Positions 61,501-64,000 of a DNA stretch of 64,000 nt are shown here, in pieces. Position numbers and translations under genes: made by a program. Position 1 is the stretch's first letter. Every line of letters starts with the position of its first letter. The notes beneath the pieces were generated by a model. It was not told the DNA's origin, made no database searches, and saw nothing but the letters and a program-made list of their open reading frames with translations. Source of the stretch: Paratinospora sagittata (taxonomy: Eukaryota > Streptophyta > Magnoliopsida > Ranunculales > Menispermaceae); the NCBI GenBank assembly GCA_035771175.1, contig CM069613.1, forward strand, positions 655,501 to 719,500, written 5' to 3'.

Positions 61501-63987
61501 TGGACAGTGATAATTAAAAAAAATTTAATTTCTTTTAATTCGAATGTCGACTTAACCCTCAATAGAGTAGAGTGAAAGAAGTGAATTCATGTAGCCCGAT
61601 CCCATGAAGTTGGGAAAATGCTTAGTTGACTTTAAGTGCCCCACAAAATTTCAATTGAATTTCAAACTACTAAAATTTTTGAAAGTAGTATAAAGCAAAT
61701 AATTGTAACCTTCTCAGGTCCCAAACTCGCAAAGATTTATCAAGAGAGCTGGAAACAAGCAAATGATCCTCCGGTGCAGCCAACTACATACATGGAAGGA
61801 TGAGCAGAATCAAATATAAATGATAAACAAATCAAAAAGCAACAGAAAGGATAAACGAAAGAAAACATTTCAATAGGGAATTGTTTTCATACCTTTGTGA
61901 TAAATCCATCATGAGCCAACCATGATGCTATCATACTCCCACTCCTCACATCAAGGAGCCTGCAATGACCAGAACTTAGTCCAGCTGCGATCCAAGAAGG
62001 CGACGCAACAGCTTTATTTGCTTGGACTTTGTTAGACCCGCATGAGCAAATGGAAGAAATGAGAGAAGAGAAAGATGCTTCAACTGATTCAGTCTTCCAT
62101 AGTTGAAGCTTTTGATCTCGAGCAACATCAATGAATCTGAAAGGAAGAATAATATTACAAATTAAAATCAACACCATGAACTTTTCTTTTTCTCTATCTT
62201 AGTTTGCATTATCAAGAAATAGAAACACCACAAATGGCTATTTACCTGAGTGAGCCATTCCCTGTGCCACCTATAAGCTTCTCGTCATAACCTAAATAGT
62301 GCATACAGGTGTACAAACTCCCACCAAATGCACTAGACAATACTCCACTAGATAACGTATTGGAGTTGAGCATATTGATGTGCTCAGTATTCACCTTTGA
62401 TGCAGAAGACAAATTACTAACAGGATGTGAGGAACTGGTGGACTGTTCAGCATGCACTGAAATCAACTTAGCAGTTTGGCTATTCCATATATGTATTGTT
62501 CCATCACAGGAAGCTATCCTTCCAGTGGAAGATAGGATACTTATGTCATTGACAACCTGAATTTGGAAGCAAAGCTTAAAAATTGGTTAACACGCAAGAA
62601 TAACATCACCACCATCAAAAAGATAAAAAGGGGAAAAACATATTTTTGACAATGAAGTTAAAAAGAGAGTACTTTAAAAGTAAAATATGTAGAGGTACTT
62701 AAAGCCCATAACAAAATCCAAATGGTTTATTGCTTCCATTGAGTGTAACAAGAAATGAGAGTTAATGACACAGTATACAGTCTGCATTAGAGAAAAAAGA
62801 AAACATATTGTATATGATAATAACCAAATCAGGATAGAAAGTTGTCTACAGTTCAAATTTCTTCCATTAACATTGAATGTAATACAAAAAAAAATTCACT
62901 GGTACTCAAAAGTGTGCACTTAGAAAGTTATGAGAATACCATTAACTCAAGGGTTAAAAGTGGATACCCAGTCAACAGTGGTACTAGAGTGTTAAAACCA
63001 TCCTATTATTTCTTTATTGTGGCCTATGATGACAGGAAACTACAAGATTTACCATATGCAGTATCCATTAAGCACTTACATGAACCAATTTTGACCTAAA
63101 TGTTTGATAGACGAAATCATCGTGAATTCTATTCAACTTAACAAAATTTATCAATTAGGCTAGGAAGTATACCTGAACATAAACTGAAGTGAATTGATTG
63201 CCCTCATCTTAACTCTGAAAGAGCTAGGTTCATGAGGGTACGCTTCTTCTCATGAGGCAATTCCTAAGTATACTCTAGATTTTATGAAGGAAATTTTACT
63301 AACAACAAATTTAGAGTATCAGCAGCTCAATCAGATATCCCTAATTTCTAAGAAAATCGAATTAGTAAAGTAAGTAGCATCAACTGCTCTAAGGTAGTAC
63401 AGCACATGCAAGAAACAAACCTCATCATGGCCATAATAACCAGATGTGCACTTAATTCTCGGCAACTCCCACTTTTGAACAGTTCCTTTGAATCCTGGAC
63501 CAACACCTCCAGTGAACACTGTGCATTCATCATCGCAAACAGCTAAAGATCTCAGGGCCCCAGGATGCGCACGAACAGCATGAATAATGGATGCTCTGAT
63601 CTTCCATGGAATTTCATCTTTTAGACCCCCAACACGTCCAAGAAAATCAGGCCCATCCCAACTAGCTGAGAGGCTAGGGTACCAGAACCAGGGCTCACAT
63701 TTTCCAAGGCGTGATGCTTCTACATGTCTAGTTGGTGACTGTTGATGACCTTCTAATTGTTTATGACTTATCAAGTTCTTGACCCTCCCTTGTGATTGAG
63801 GTATTGACCAACCAACACCATTGAGTAACATTTTAGCTGGATTGTAGTCAGATGTTGGAATTTTGCCAAAATTGGGCCTTTGGGCATTTGCATTTTCTGG
63901 ACTAGTTCGAGAAGGCTCCCCTGTATATTCCCACTGAATCACAACAGGCTCAGAAAATGAAGTCGAATGGGGATATACATTATTCAT
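58553..63987 (-). CDS. GFS12: GFS12-type BEACH/WD40 protein, C-terminal WD40 part (5' partial)
   Basis: Visible exons on the minus strand: 63421 to about 63987 (left edge unsure), 62246-62556, 61893-62136, 61710-61783, 59202-59337, 58553-58702, in phase to a TAG at 58553. Blocks include [149 protein letters not shown] and the end [12 protein letters not shown]. These are the C-terminal WD40 repeats of plant GFS12, whose N-terminal kinase-like and BEACH parts would lie beyond the right edge. GFS12 acts in vacuolar protein trafficking in Arabidopsis (known). An in-frame TGA directly before the ATG at 63987 means the first exon starts at or after that point. The intron 61709-59338 carries an RTE LINE. 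Confidence 0.85.
59694..61633 (+). mobile_element. RTE-type LINE relic in GFS12 intron (antisense)
   Basis: Plus-strand reading shows a linker ([18 protein letters not shown]) and reverse transcriptase blocks ([17 protein letters not shown], the catalytic box as F-T-D-D within [25 protein letters not shown]). The C-terminal RTE block ENRLRWFGH also occurs. Many in-frame stops and frame changes show it is dead. No endonuclease is seen, so it is 5'-truncated. A 14 bp target duplication AAGTACCCCACAAA/AAGTGCCCCACAAA flanks it (59680-59693 and 61634-61647). Confidence 0.85.
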
Positions 63988-64000
63988 TCACTGGTACAAA

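Overview
This window is plant nuclear DNA, most likely from a eudicot. The genes have many introns with GT..AG borders, the intergenic DNA is AT-rich, and plant-only families are present (chloroplast CRM splicing factor, intronless LHCB1, plant GH3 beta-xylosidases, GFS12). I cannot name the species from the sequence.

Nine protein genes can be supported, in this order: (1) 3' part of CAF1, a chloroplast group II intron splicing factor (+, 1-6303, begins outside the window); (2) S-adenosylmethionine synthetase (-, 7679-8854) with a 5'UTR intron; (3) LHCB1 (+, 17312-18109); (4) a 19-exon WDR6-type WD40 gene (-, 18714-32600); (5,6) a head-to-head pair of GH3 beta-xylosidase/arabinofuranosidase paralogues (- 34588-37550 and + 37956-41346) sharing a ~405 bp intergenic promoter region; (7) a five-exon ATG8 of the ATG8h/i type (+, 42060-54634); (8) a double-MATH (TRAF-like) protein (+, 55577-57904); (9) the C-terminal WD40 part of a GFS12-type BEACH protein (-, 58553 to the right edge). 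Exon phases were added up for each gene and close to an exact open frame. The genes do not form one pathway. This is an ordinary gene-rich stretch in which most of the unusual content sits in introns and in the 9.9-17.1 kb gap.

The accessory content is rich. Intron 2 of ATG8 (11.6 kb) holds about 10.5 kb of a diverged ~49-50 bp minisatellite with a higher-order repeat. The array is bracketed by two ~140 bp direct repeats that contain a tRNA-Met primer-binding-site-like motif, and is invaded by a TIR element that itself carries a SINE. Intron 12 of WDR6 holds an L1-type LINE ending early in poly(A). That LINE is interrupted by a 1151 bp foldback element built of nested palindromes and tRNA-promoter-like modules, with a GGATA target duplication that rejoins the LINE reading frame. 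A tRNA-derived SINE family occurs three times with recognisable target duplications. An Au-like SINE with a perfect 15 bp duplication sits in a CAF1 intron, and a decayed RTE-type LINE with a 14 bp duplication sits in a GFS12 intron. The 7 kb between the SAM synthetase and LHCB1 genes has no supportable gene, but has a hAT-like insertion splitting a minisatellite, a gypsy reverse-transcriptase relic and a G-box cluster.
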